From: Lachnospiraceae bacterium
GTDB taxonomy: Bacteria > Bacillota > Clostridia > Lachnospirales > Lachnospiraceae
NCBI GenBank assembly: GCA_022791755.1
Contig: JAAVZR010000016.1
Coordinates: 1 to 64,000, forward strand
Direction: 5' to 3'
DNA length: 64,000 nucleotides
Below the pieces are notes generated by a model, which ran no database searches, was not told the DNA's origin, and saw nothing but the letters and a program-made list of their open reading frames with translations. The position numbers and the translations under genes are program-made. Positions 43,093 to 51,541 of the stretch are shown piece by piece (the stretch's first letter is position 1; each line of letters begins with the position of its first letter).

Positions 43093-44400
43093 ATGGGGCT
43101 GAAGGTGGTTACAATCGGAGGAGGAAGCAGTTATACGCCGGAACTGGTGGAAGGCTTGATAAAGAGATACAGGGAATTTCCCGTAAAGGAACTGTGGCTG
43201 TGCGACATTGAGGAGGGAAGGGAGAAGCTGGAGATTGTGGGCGGTCTGGCTAGGCGGATGGTGAAAAAGGCCGGTTTGGATATGGAGATTCATACTACCC
43301 TGGACCGGAGGGAAGCCTTGCCCGGGGCAGATTTTGTGACGACACAGTTTCGGGTGGGCGGTCTGGCGGCCAGGGAAATGGATGAAAGGATCCCGTTGAA
43401 ATATGACGTGATCGGACAGGAGACCAATGGGCCCGGCGGGATGTTTAAGGCGCTTCGGACGATTCCTGTTATCTTCCGGCTGATTCGGGATTGTGAGGAG
43501 TTGTGTCCGGATGCCTGGATCATATCGTTTACGAACCCTGCCGGAATCATCACCGAGGCCGTATTTCGGCATACGGGCTGGCGGCGGTTTATCGGCTTGT
43601 GCAATGGCCCTGTGAACATGGAAAAGGATATCAAAAACGTCCTGCATACGGGAGAGGAGGATGTAGTAGACATAAGGTTCGGCGGCATCAATCATATGGT
43701 TTTTGCTTTGGATGTGCGTGTCAACGGCATCAAAAAGAATGAAGAGCTGATTGATGCGCTGGCAAACGCCGGCGATTCGGAAACTCTGAAAAATATTGTT
43801 TCGCTTCCCTGGAGTAAGCACTTTTTGAAAGGGATAAAATATTATGGTATCGGCTATCTGCGATACTATCTGCAAAAGGAAGAGATGCTTAGGCAGCTGA
43901 AGGAAGACGCAGCGAAGGGATGCTGCCGTGCTCAGGTGGTCCGGCGGGTAGAGAAGTCATTGTTTGAAAAATACGCGGATCCGGCGCTTGAGAGTAAGCC
44001 CAAGGAGCTGGAAGAAAGAGGCGGAGCGCTCTACAGCGATGCGGCATGTCGTTTGATGTCCTCGATTTATAACGACAGAGGAGATATACAGACGGTCAAT
44101 ACGCAAAATGGAGAGGGCATACCGAATATGCCGCCGGATGCGGTGGTAGAGATATCCTGCGTCATTACGAAAGACGGCCCGAAACCTGTCAGGGTGGGAG
44201 AGCTGCCGGTGCAGATTAGGGGCCTGATCCAGCAGTTAAAAGCATTTGAGGTATTGGTGACGGATGTGGCCTTGTCGGGCAATTATGACGACGCTCTCCT
44301 GGCGATGACGGTTAATCCGCTGGTGCAAAGCGAAATTACGGCAAAAAAAATACTGGATGAGATGCTGGAGGTTCATAAAAAGTTCCTGCCGCAGTTTTAG
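43093..44400 (+). CDS. GH4 family 6-phospho-glycosidase
   Basis: A 435-residue NAD+- and metal-dependent glycosidase of family GH4. The N-terminal Rossmann motif is VVTIGGGSSYTPELVEGLI, then DFVTTQFRVGGLAAREMDER and GPGGMFKALRTIPV. The metal-binding Cys lies in GLCNGPVNME and a catalytic Asp/His region in FGGINHM. These enzymes split 6-phospho-sugars by an oxidation-elimination route and tolerate alpha, beta and modified linkages. The context suggests a phosphorylated disaccharide brought in by the next-encoded EIIC. RBS AGGAGG. Confidence 0.93.
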   Translation: MGLKVVTIGGGSSYTPELVEGLIKRYREFPVKELWLCDIEEGREKLEIVGGLARRMVKKAGLDMEIHTTLDRREALPGADFVTTQFRVGGLAAREMDERIPLKYDVIGQETNGPGGMFKALRTIPVIFRLIRDCEELCPDAWIISFTNPAGIITEAVFRHTGWRRFIGLCNGPVNMEKDIKNVLHTGEEDVVDIRFGGINHMVFALDVRVNGIKKNEELIDALANAGDSETLKNIVSLPWSKHFLKGIKYYGIGYLRYYLQKEEMLRQLKEDAAKGCCRAQVVRRVEKSLFEKYADPALESKPKELEERGGALYSDAACRLMSSIYNDRGDIQTVNTQNGEGIPNMPPDAVVEISCVITKDGPKPVRVGELPVQIRGLIQQLKAFEVLVTDVALSGNYDDALLAMTVNPLVQSEITAKKILDEMLEVHKKFLPQF

Positions 44401-44482
44401 AATGTTTTCAGGTGCTTTGTTTATCTGCATGAGGAAGGTATTGCCTGAAACGAGAAAAGTTTTAAAATAAATGAGAAAAATG

Positions 44483-44511
44483 TTGACAAAAATAAGAAGG
44501 GGGATTATTCT
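44483..44511 (+). promoter_or_regulatory. Promoter of the EIIC/sulfatase unit
   Basis: TTGACA (44483-44488), 17 bases, TATTCT (44506-44511). Two GAGAAAA half-sites lie within 35 bases upstream, matching the palindrome before the SIS gene. Confidence 0.65.
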
Positions 44512-44573
44512 GGAATCAGCAGCTGCCACTGTAACCGGTGTATAAGATGGATAAGAAAGGGAGAGGTAAACGT

Positions 44574-45866
44574 ATGAGCATTTTTTTAGAGAAACTGGGG
44601 GAAAAGCTTGGGAAGGTAATGGATTTTCTGGGCGGGGAAAAGCATTTTTCTGCGATAAAGGACGGAATCTGCATCAGCATCCCTCTGACGATCATCGGAG
44701 CCATTGCGACGCTTCTGGCGAATCCGCCGATTCCCGTTACACTGGATATGAATTCCTTCATAGGGAGGGTGCTGTCCGTGTGGCAGACGGTGGCGACGAA
44801 CGGCAGCAATGTGTTGAACCTGGTGAGCAGCATTACCATGGGATCGCTTTCGCTGTTTGTGGTTCTTGGGATCGCTTACTTTCTGGCGGGAAGCTATAAG
44901 ATGAACCGGTTAAACGTTATGATTTCTTCGTTGATTTCTTTCATTATTGTGGCGGCTCCTTTCAAAACGCTGGACTCTGTAAAGGCGATTCCGATATCTT
45001 ATCTGGATGCCAAAGGACTGTTTACCGCCATACTGGTGGCGTTAGTCAGCGTCGAGATCGCCAGATTTTTGCTGAATGCCAATATAAAAATCAAAATGCC
45101 GGACAGTGTTCCTTCTGTGATCGCCGGACAGTTTGAGTCGCTGATACCGATCACCGTGAATATTCTGTTCTGGCAGATGATCTCCTGGGTTGTTTTGCGG
45201 ATGACGGGCGTATTGCTTCCCCAGTTTATACTGGATCTGATGAAACCGCTGATCGCCACCAGTAATTCCTGGGTGATGGTAGTGATCATCGGACTGTTTA
45301 TCAATGGCTTCTGGCTGTTTGGCCTTCATGGCGGTAACATCGTAGGAGCGGTGATCAATCCCTTTTTACTGCTGAATCTCAATGAAAACATTGCTGCTTA
45401 CGAAGCCGGAACCGAAATCCCCAATATTCTGGTGAGCAATTTCCATGTGCTGTTTATGAATTTCGGAGGAGCGCCGGCGGCTCTGGCGATCCTGATCGCG
45501 ATCTTCGTGGCAGGCAGATCGGCGCATCAGCGGGCCATCGCAAAGGCAGCCATCGTTCCCAGCCTGTTTAATATTTCGGAGCCTGTCATTTTCGGATTGC
45601 CGGTTGTCTTAAATCCCATATTGGCGATTCCCGTATTGATCGTTCCCATTCTGAACGGCATGATCGTCTATTTCCTGATGTACTATCGTGTTCTGGGGCG
45701 GATGGTGCTGGCGATCCCGTGGACGATCCCGGGCTTCATCGGCGGGGCGATCGCCACACTGGACTGGAAAGCGGCGGTTTTGTGGTTTGTCCTGCTGGCT
45801 GCGGACGTATTTATGTTTATTCCTTTCATACGGATGTACGACGAAAAGCTGGGAAAGAGTGAGTGA
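44574..45866 (+). CDS. PTS lactose/cellobiose-type EIIC permease
   Basis: A 430-residue membrane permease. Conserved motifs are GFWLFGLHGGNIVGAVINP (EIIC loop) and SLFNISEPVIFGLPVVLNP with the substrate Glu. No EIIA or EIIB gene is adjacent, so it would need partners encoded elsewhere, possibly 24391-25037. ATG 44574 has GGGAGAGG ahead; the upstream ATG 44538 lacks a fitting site. It is followed four bases later by the sulfatase, pointing to a sulfated sugar as cargo. Confidence 0.92.
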   Translation: MSIFLEKLGEKLGKVMDFLGGEKHFSAIKDGICISIPLTIIGAIATLLANPPIPVTLDMNSFIGRVLSVWQTVATNGSNVLNLVSSITMGSLSLFVVLGIAYFLAGSYKMNRLNVMISSLISFIIVAAPFKTLDSVKAIPISYLDAKGLFTAILVALVSVEIARFLLNANIKIKMPDSVPSVIAGQFESLIPITVNILFWQMISWVVLRMTGVLLPQFILDLMKPLIATSNSWVMVVIIGLFINGFWLFGLHGGNIVGAVINPFLLLNLNENIAAYEAGTEIPNILVSNFHVLFMNFGGAPAALAILIAIFVAGRSAHQRAIAKAAIVPSLFNISEPVIFGLPVVLNPILAIPVLIVPILNGMIVYFLMYYRVLGRMVLAIPWTIPGFIGGAIATLDWKAAVLWFVLLAADVFMFIPFIRMYDEKLGKSE

Positions 45867-45870
45867 GGGC

Positions 45871-47409
45871 ATGGAGAGAAAAAGACCCAATATACTGCTG
45901 TTTGTTTCGGATCATCTCCGAAAAGATGCGATGGGACATATGGGAAATGAAAGCGCATGCACACCGAACCTGGACGATATGGTCTGCCAGGATGCTGTAT
46001 CATTTTCGGGAGCTTTCTGTCAGAATCCGGTCTGTGTGCCGAGCCGATGCAGCTTTCTGTCAGGTCATTATCCTCATGTGGGAGGATTTCGCACCATGCA
46101 CCATCTGCAAAGTGAAAAAGATGTGAATCTTCTGATGACATTGAAGAAAAACGGATATCACATCTATTTTGGAGGCAAAAACGATGTTTTTAAAGAGGAT
46201 GTGCCTCTGGGCCTGTACTGTGATTACAGAAGCGACGCCTATAAGGAGATGGCGTGTCTGGCAAAAGGAGAGAGACTGCCGGAAGGATATGCCCGTATTT
46301 TAAAGCAATATACGAAAGAGCAGGCCATGGAGGCAGAACGGATTAAGGAGCGTGCCAGGAGAGAGCCGGACGGCAAATATTATTACAGTCTGTATCAGGG
46401 CAGTCAACCAAAAGACAATCCCCTGGCTGCCGGATATGTGGGAGCGGAGGATGCGCAGATCGCCGACGCCGTGCGATACATACGAGATTATAAAGGAAAA
46501 GCGCCGTTGTGCGTGTATCTGTCACTGATTCTGCCGCATCCCCCTTATACCGCATGGAAAGAGGATTACGCGGCCATCGACAGAAGAAAAGTAAAGCCGG
46601 CAGTTCGTCTGACATCTGGCCAGCTGGAAAAAAAACCTGCCATTATCCGGGGTATGAGAAGGAATCACCGGCTGTACCAGTGGAGCGAGGAGGAGCTTTT
46701 GGATTTCAAGCTTACCTATGCCGCCATGGTCCGTCATATCGACAGGAATTTTGGAAAAGTCATGGACAGCCTGAGGGAAAAAGAGATATACGATGATACA
46801 ATGGTCTTTTTATTCAGCGATCACGGAGACTACGCAGGAGATTACGAGATAGCGGAGATCAATGCCAACACATTCGAGGATGTACTCACCAATGTCCCTC
46901 TGATCATTAAACCTCAAAACGGCGTACCGATAAAGAGCGGCTGCCGTCACAGCCTGGTGGAGCTGGTGGATATTCCCCGGACAGTGGCGGAGCTGGCAGG
47001 AATTTCTCTTTTGGAGGATGACTGTGGCAGATCGCTGGTGCATTTACTGTCACAGGAGGAAGAACACAGAGATTTTGTGATTGCGGAAGGGGGACGGCTG
47101 GAACACGAGATCCAGTGTATGGACGGGAATCATACGAAGGATAATCCCTACTGGGCCCGTACAAGCGAACAGATGAAAATGCCTCAGCACACGAAAGCAG
47201 TCATGATACGGGACAGGCGATACAAATATGTCTGTCGTCTCTACGAGCAGGACGAATTCTATGATCTGGAACGGGATCCCTGTGAATGTGAGAATCAGAT
47301 AAATAACAGGGAATATGCGGATGCAGTCCGGAAATGTAAGGATCGGCTTCTGTATAAGATGATCGAAACATGCGATTATGTTCCCAGGAAGACAGACAGA
47401 AGAAGCTGA
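45871..47409 (+). CDS. Cys-type sulfatase, cytoplasmic
   Basis: A 512-residue sulfatase. The N-terminus PNILLFVSDHLRKDAMG supplies metal ligands. Cys55 in NPVCVPSRCSFLSGHYPH is the formylglycine site (CxPSR). FLFSDHGDYAGDYEI gives the second metal site, and the C-terminal subdomain ends near the DLERDPCECEN segment common to the family. There is no signal peptide, so it acts inside the cell, apparently after PTS import of a sulfated sugar. Anaerobic Cys-type sulfatases need a radical-SAM activator (anSME), not seen in this window. It starts at ATG 45871; longer in-frame reading overlaps EIIC. Confidence 0.93.
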   Translation: MERKRPNILLFVSDHLRKDAMGHMGNESACTPNLDDMVCQDAVSFSGAFCQNPVCVPSRCSFLSGHYPHVGGFRTMHHLQSEKDVNLLMTLKKNGYHIYFGGKNDVFKEDVPLGLYCDYRSDAYKEMACLAKGERLPEGYARILKQYTKEQAMEAERIKERARREPDGKYYYSLYQGSQPKDNPLAAGYVGAEDAQIADAVRYIRDYKGKAPLCVYLSLILPHPPYTAWKEDYAAIDRRKVKPAVRLTSGQLEKKPAIIRGMRRNHRLYQWSEEELLDFKLTYAAMVRHIDRNFGKVMDSLREKEIYDDTMVFLFSDHGDYAGDYEIAEINANTFEDVLTNVPLIIKPQNGVPIKSGCRHSLVELVDIPRTVAELAGISLLEDDCGRSLVHLLSQEEEHRDFVIAEGGRLEHEIQCMDGNHTKDNPYWARTSEQMKMPQHTKAVMIRDRRYKYVCRLYEQDEFYDLERDPCECENQINNREYADAVRKCKDRLLYKMIETCDYVPRKTDRRS

Positions 47410-47460
47410 GGACGCATTTTTGAGGAGGCGTTCCCGATCAAATTTTCTCCCCCGTCGCTG

Positions 47461-47490
47461 TTTACAAGTCCCGGATCGGTATAGTACAAT
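47461..47490 (+). promoter_or_regulatory. Promoter of the sirtuin gene
   Basis: TTTACA (47461-47466), 18 bases, TACAAT (47485-47490), 110 bases before the start codon. Confidence 0.5.
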
Positions 47491-47599
47491 GTAGGGAGAA
47501 TGAGCGGCTTTCTCTGCCCGGGCAGAAGGGATATCGGATACGGGACAGCCGCCGTCATACCGGCCCGCAGGGACGAATAGCGGCGAGGAGGAATATTCT

Positions 47600-48343
47600 A
47601 TGGCAGATACGCAGAGTATGGAAGAAAAGAAAGAGATCCTTAAGCAGTGGTTATCCGGCAGCCATAATATTGTGTTTTTCGGAGGAGCCGGCGTCTCCAC
47701 CGAGAGCAATATACCGGATTTTCGGGGAGTGGATGGCCTGTATCGGCAGAAATACCGGTATCCGCCGGAGACCATCTTAAGCCGTACCTTCTATGAGTCC
47801 CACACGGATGAGTTTTTTGATTTTTACCGTGATAAGATGCTTTTCCCTGAGGCGAAGCCCAATGCGGCGCATCTGGCCCTGGCGAAACTGGAGCAGGCGG
47901 GGCGCTGCAAGGCCGTCATCACCCAGAATATCGACGGCCTTCACCAGGCGGCAGGCAGCAGGAAGGTGCTGGAGCTGCATGGCTCGGTGCTCCGCAATTT
48001 CTGCCTATGCTGCGGGCGTTTCCATGGAATAGAAGAGATCCTGAGCTCCCGGGGGATCCCCCGCTGTGAGTGCGGCGGTGTGATTAAGCCGGACGTAGTT
48101 CTCTATGAGGAGGGCCTGGATGAAGCGGTTTTACAGGAAGCGGTGCGCTGCGTCCGGGCGGCCGACGTACTGATAATCGGCGGTACCAGCCTGACCGTAT
48201 ACCCGGCGGCAGGTCTCATTGATTATTACAGAGGAAATAAGCTGGTGCTGATCAATAAATCGGCCACCGGTATGGACAGCCAGGCAGATCTTCTGATCGC
48301 AGGCCCGGTGTCTCTGCTCCATGAATGCCTGCCGCAGGAATGA
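47600..48343 (+). CDS. cobB: NAD-dependent protein deacylase, SIR2 family
   Basis: A 247-residue sirtuin. NAD-binding GGAGVSTESNIPDFRG (~29-44), catalytic His in TQNIDGLHQAAG ... LELHGS, four zinc Cys in FCLCCGRF and PRCECGG, and GGTSLTVYPAAGL near the end. It removes acyl groups from lysines, linking metabolism with NAD+. RBS GAGGAGG. It is followed by the DUF951 gene 54 bases on. Confidence 0.94.
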   Translation: MADTQSMEEKKEILKQWLSGSHNIVFFGGAGVSTESNIPDFRGVDGLYRQKYRYPPETILSRTFYESHTDEFFDFYRDKMLFPEAKPNAAHLALAKLEQAGRCKAVITQNIDGLHQAAGSRKVLELHGSVLRNFCLCCGRFHGIEEILSSRGIPRCECGGVIKPDVVLYEEGLDEAVLQEAVRCVRAADVLIIGGTSLTVYPAAGLIDYYRGNKLVLINKSATGMDSQADLLIAGPVSLLHECLPQE

Positions 48344-48397
48344 GCCGGCGCCGGAGCAGGGCCGCTCAAAGGGCGGGAGACCGAAAGGAGAGACGAT

Positions 48398-48634
48398 ATG
48401 TATTTTGAAGTAGGAGACAGGATTAAGATGAAGAAAGCCCATCCCTGCGGCAGCCACGAGTGGGGCGTGCTGCGGGTGGGCATTGATTTCAGGCTTCGGT
48501 GCGAGGGCTGCGGGCATCAGATTATGGTGCCCCGGACGCTGGTGGAGAAGAACTGCCGCGGCGTCATGCATGAAGGCGAGGGCGCGTACCATAAACCGGA
48601 GGCCAGAAAACCGGATGTCAGTCCTCACGCATGA
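48398..48634 (+). CDS. DUF951-family small protein
   Basis: A 78-residue protein. DRIKMKKAHPCGSHEWGVLR and LRCEGCGHQIMVPRTLVEK are typical DUF951; the Cys residues could bind zinc. The family is widespread in Firmicutes, often near translation or DNA-segregation genes, without known function. The C-terminal tail overlaps the converging DUF4364 gene by 17 bases. RBS AAAGGAG. Confidence 0.9.
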   Translation: MYFEVGDRIKMKKAHPCGSHEWGVLRVGIDFRLRCEGCGHQIMVPRTLVEKNCRGVMHEGEGAYHKPEARKPDVSPHA

Positions 48635-49145
48635 GCTCCTTCATGACGAAGGAGTAGATCGTCTGATTGCTGGTATTTTTCCAGCGGTTGCACATCTCTT
48701 CGGCCTGGAGCCTGTCCGGCACGGCGATGTTTAATTCGATCAGGATGGAACGGCCCTCCCGCACCTCGCAGTGGACCATGTAATCCTGGTTGGTAGATTT
48801 ATAGTATTCGGCAGTGACTCCTACCTCGTTGCGCAGCCGGACCTTATTGGCGCGCAGAAATTCATCCATATCGTCGACAATGGCGGGAGAGATTTTTTTA
48901 CCGAAAAAGGACAGAGTCTCCTCTCCTTCCCGTGTGATCTCATAGAGCGAGCTGTTGCGTATGGTCTGGGCGGTAATGAGGTGGGCATCTTTCAGCTCCC
49001 CCAGCACCTGCTGCAATGTAAAATAGGCGGCGTATTCCTTGTCCAGAAAAAACTCTGACAGCTGAGAGCCTGACAGCGGAAACTTTACCTGCTTCAGCAT
49101 ATACAGTGTCATCAGCTTGTATAGTGTCAATGGTTCCGAAAGCAT
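48618..49145 (-). CDS. DUF4364-family protein (winged-helix-like)
   Basis: A 175-residue protein of the Clostridia-specific DUF4364 family: LTLYKLMTLYMLKQVKFPLS, then SQLSEFFLDKEYAAYFTLQQ, then LYEITREGEETLSFF, resembling a winged helix like that of PadR/MarR proteins, with a C-terminal beta part. It may be a transcription factor. ATG 49145 has AAGGAGGGG ahead. It converges on and overlaps DUF951. Confidence 0.88.
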   Translation of the reverse strand: MLSEPLTLYKLMTLYMLKQVKFPLSGSQLSEFFLDKEYAAYFTLQQVLGELKDAHLITAQTIRNSSLYEITREGEETLSFFGKKISPAIVDDMDEFLRANKVRLRNEVGVTAEYYKSTNQDYMVHCEVREGRSILIELNIAVPDRLQAEEMCNRWKNTSNQTIYSFVMKELMRED

Positions 49146-49409
49146 AAAACCCCTCCTTCTCAGGCCGGCCGGCGTGGCAGCGGCGCACACCGGATACCTC
49201 TTCCCCTATCATAGCAAGTTTGGAAACGGAATTCAACCGGAGAATGGAATAAAATGCACGGTTTTCTCTTCCTTTTTGTAAAATTGTGTGATATACTGTG
49301 TGGGAAGGCGCCGGCATGTCCGGTTCCCCATCTATATTCTTATCTGAAGATAATTCTGGCCGGCAGCATTCTGCCACCAAGATATTCCCACAAGAGGAAA
49401 GGAACATTT

Positions 49410-51134
49410 ATGCGAGCGAAATATGAGAGTTTACCGTTGACTACCCTGAAGGATATTGCCAGGGACAGGGGGATTCGGCATCTTTCCGCCATGAGAAAGG
49501 CGGAGGTGGTGGAAGCCCTGTTGTCGACGGACCCGAAGCCGGAGGCGCGGACAGAGGAGAGACAGTCCGGAAAGCAGCCTCCGTTCCAGTCGGAGGAGAG
49601 GCAGTCCGGCAGGCCTCAGCCTCAGCCGGAGGACAGGCAGCCGATGAAGGTGGAATCCCGCTCTGCGGACCGGCAGCCTGCAAAACAGGAGACGAGATCC
49701 GGGGAGAGATCGGCACCGAGAGCAGAGGGCAGGCCCGGTGAGAAGCAGGAGGGCAGGAGCTGGCGCAGAAATGATATGGTGGCGGAACCGGCTGTGTCCT
49801 ATGGCCGCCAGGAAAGACGCCAGGAGCGTCCGGAGAAGCCCGAACGCCAGGAGAGACCCGAACGTCAGGAGAGGCAGGAGCGCCAGGAGAGATTCGAGCG
49901 TCAGGAGCGTCCGGCATATGGGAACCGCATGGAGACCGGCGTCGCTGAGACGGAGAGCGAGATCCGCATGAGCGACGAGGAGAAGAGGATCAGCCTGGAG
50001 ACGCTGGACAGCGGAGAGACGGCGGACGGTATTTTGGAGATCATGCCGGATGGCTTTGGGTTCATCCGCTGCGAGAATTATCTGCCCGGGGAGAACGATG
50101 TGTACGTGGCTCCCTCCCAGATCCGTCGTTTTAATATGAAAACAGGGGATATCGTGCGCGGTACGAAGCGGATCAAGACCGGCACGGAGAAATTTGCGGC
50201 GCTTTTGTTTGTCAATGAGATCAACGGGATGCCGCCGTCAGAGGCGGCGCGGAGGCCCAATTTTGAAGATCTGACGCCGGTCTTTCCCAATTCCCGCCTG
50301 CATCTGGAGACACCGGGAGGACGGCTGTCCATGCGGATCATGGATCTTCTGTCGCCCATCGGCAAGGGGCAGAGAGGCATGATCGTGTCTCAGCCCAAGG
50401 CGGGCAAGACGACCCTGCTCAAACAGGTGGCTCAGGCGATCAAGACCAATCATCCCTCCATGCACCTGATCGTGCTGCTGATCGACGAACGCCCCGAGGA
50501 GGTGACCGATATCCGGGAATCCATCGCGGGAAATAATGTGGAGGTGATCTATTCCACCTTTGACGAGCTGCCGGAGCATCACAAGAGAGTGTCGGAGATG
50601 GTGCTGGAGAGGGCAAAGCGTCTGGTGGAGCACGGTACGGACGTGATGATCCTGTTAGACAGCATCACGCGCTTGGCCCGGGCATATAACCTGACGGTGG
50701 CGCCCAGCGGCCGTACCCTGTCCGGCGGCCTCGACCCGGCCGCCCTGCATATGCCCAAGCGTTTCTTCGGCGCGGCCCGCAATATGCGGGAGGGCGGCAG
50801 CCTCACGATTCTGGCGACGGCCCTGGTGGAGACGGGCAGCCGTATGGATGACGTGGTGTTTGAGGAGTTCAAGGGCACCGGCAATATGGAGCTGGTACTG
50901 AACCGCAGGCTGTCGGAGAAGAGGATATTCCCTGCCGTGGATATCATCAAGTCCGGCACACGGCGGGATGATCTGCTTCTGACGTCGGAGGAGGCGGAGG
51001 CTGTGGAGAATATCCGCCGCGCCACGAACGGGATGAAGGGCGACGAGGCGGCGGAGCGTGTGCTGGATATGTTTGCCCGGACCCGCAATAACCGCGATTT
51101 TATCGCCATGGCGAAAAAGACAAGATTTATCTGA
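49410..51134 (+). CDS. rho: Transcription termination factor Rho with long charged insert
   Basis: A 574-residue hexameric RNA helicase that ends transcription. Rho_N (SAP-like, ~1-45), then a disordered Arg/Glu/Gln-rich insert (~46-185) with many short repeats of the form RQERPE, then the cold-shock RNA-binding domain (~195-265) and the RecA ATPase with Walker A SQPKAGKTTLLKQ and end segment NRDFIAMAKKTRFI. E. coli Rho is 419 residues; the extra length is the insert. Such inserts in other bacteria alter RNA affinity or promote condensates. RBS AAGGAACA before ATG 49410. Single gene. Confidence 0.97.
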   Translation: MRAKYESLPLTTLKDIARDRGIRHLSAMRKAEVVEALLSTDPKPEARTEERQSGKQPPFQSEERQSGRPQPQPEDRQPMKVESRSADRQPAKQETRSGERSAPRAEGRPGEKQEGRSWRRNDMVAEPAVSYGRQERRQERPEKPERQERPERQERQERQERFERQERPAYGNRMETGVAETESEIRMSDEEKRISLETLDSGETADGILEIMPDGFGFIRCENYLPGENDVYVAPSQIRRFNMKTGDIVRGTKRIKTGTEKFAALLFVNEINGMPPSEAARRPNFEDLTPVFPNSRLHLETPGGRLSMRIMDLLSPIGKGQRGMIVSQPKAGKTTLLKQVAQAIKTNHPSMHLIVLLIDERPEEVTDIRESIAGNNVEVIYSTFDELPEHHKRVSEMVLERAKRLVEHGTDVMILLDSITRLARAYNLTVAPSGRTLSGGLDPAALHMPKRFFGAARNMREGGSLTILATALVETGSRMDDVVFEEFKGTGNMELVLNRRLSEKRIFPAVDIIKSGTRRDDLLLTSEEAEAVENIRRATNGMKGDEAAERVLDMFARTRNNRDFIAMAKKTRFI

Positions 51135-51140
51135 ATCCAC

Positions 51141-51169
51141 TTGCTTTTTTTTGACTGCTGTGCTATAAT
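51141..51169 (+). promoter_or_regulatory. Promoter of rpmE
   Basis: TTGCTT (51141-51146), 17 bases, TATAAT (51164-51169). The leader to the rpmE start holds a small hairpin GGATG-TTCGGAAC-CATCC (51188-51205), which might serve L31 autoregulation. Confidence 0.65.
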
Positions 51170-51229
51170 CGACAAGCGGTTTATATGGGATGTTCGGAAC
51201 CATCCAAAACAGAATGACGAGGTGAGAAA

Positions 51230-51436
51230 ATGAAAGACGGAATTCATCCTGAGTATCATCAGGCAAAGGTAGTCTGCAACTGCGGTAATGAGTTTGTAAC
51301 CGGCTCCACGAAGAAGGAGATCCATGTGGAAGTGTGCTCCAAGTGCCATCCCTTCTACACCGGCCAGCAGAAAGCCACTGCCGCCAGAGGCCGTATTGAC
51401 AAGTTTAATCGTAAGTACGGCATCAAAGCAGAGTAA
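51230..51436 (+). CDS. rpmE: 50S ribosomal protein L31, zinc-binding form
   Basis: A 68-residue L31. Zinc ligands are in VVCNCGNEF and [11 protein letters not shown] (the C+ type, as opposed to the zinc-free paralogue). Begins [10 protein letters not shown] as usual. RBS GAGGTGAG. It leads the conserved cluster rpmE-DUF1385-prmC-prfA. Confidence 0.98.
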   Translation: MKDGIHPEYHQAKVVCNCGNEFVTGSTKKEIHVEVCSKCHPFYTGQQKATAARGRIDKFNRKYGIKAE

Positions 51437-51541
51437 GACAGAGAATGATAAGGCTGGAGTTTCGTGCGCAGGTCATGAAATGCCAGCCTTATTTGCGTAT
51501 GACAGGAAGAGTTTGGAATACAGGACAGAGGGTTGCGACTT

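Noticed and set aside
49600-49930. Repeats in rho as a separate repeat element
   Set aside because: They stay in frame and encode the charged insert of Rho.
51188-51205. rpmE leader hairpin as a riboswitch
   Set aside because: Only a five-base stem; too small to support more than a possible ribosomal-protein regulatory site.
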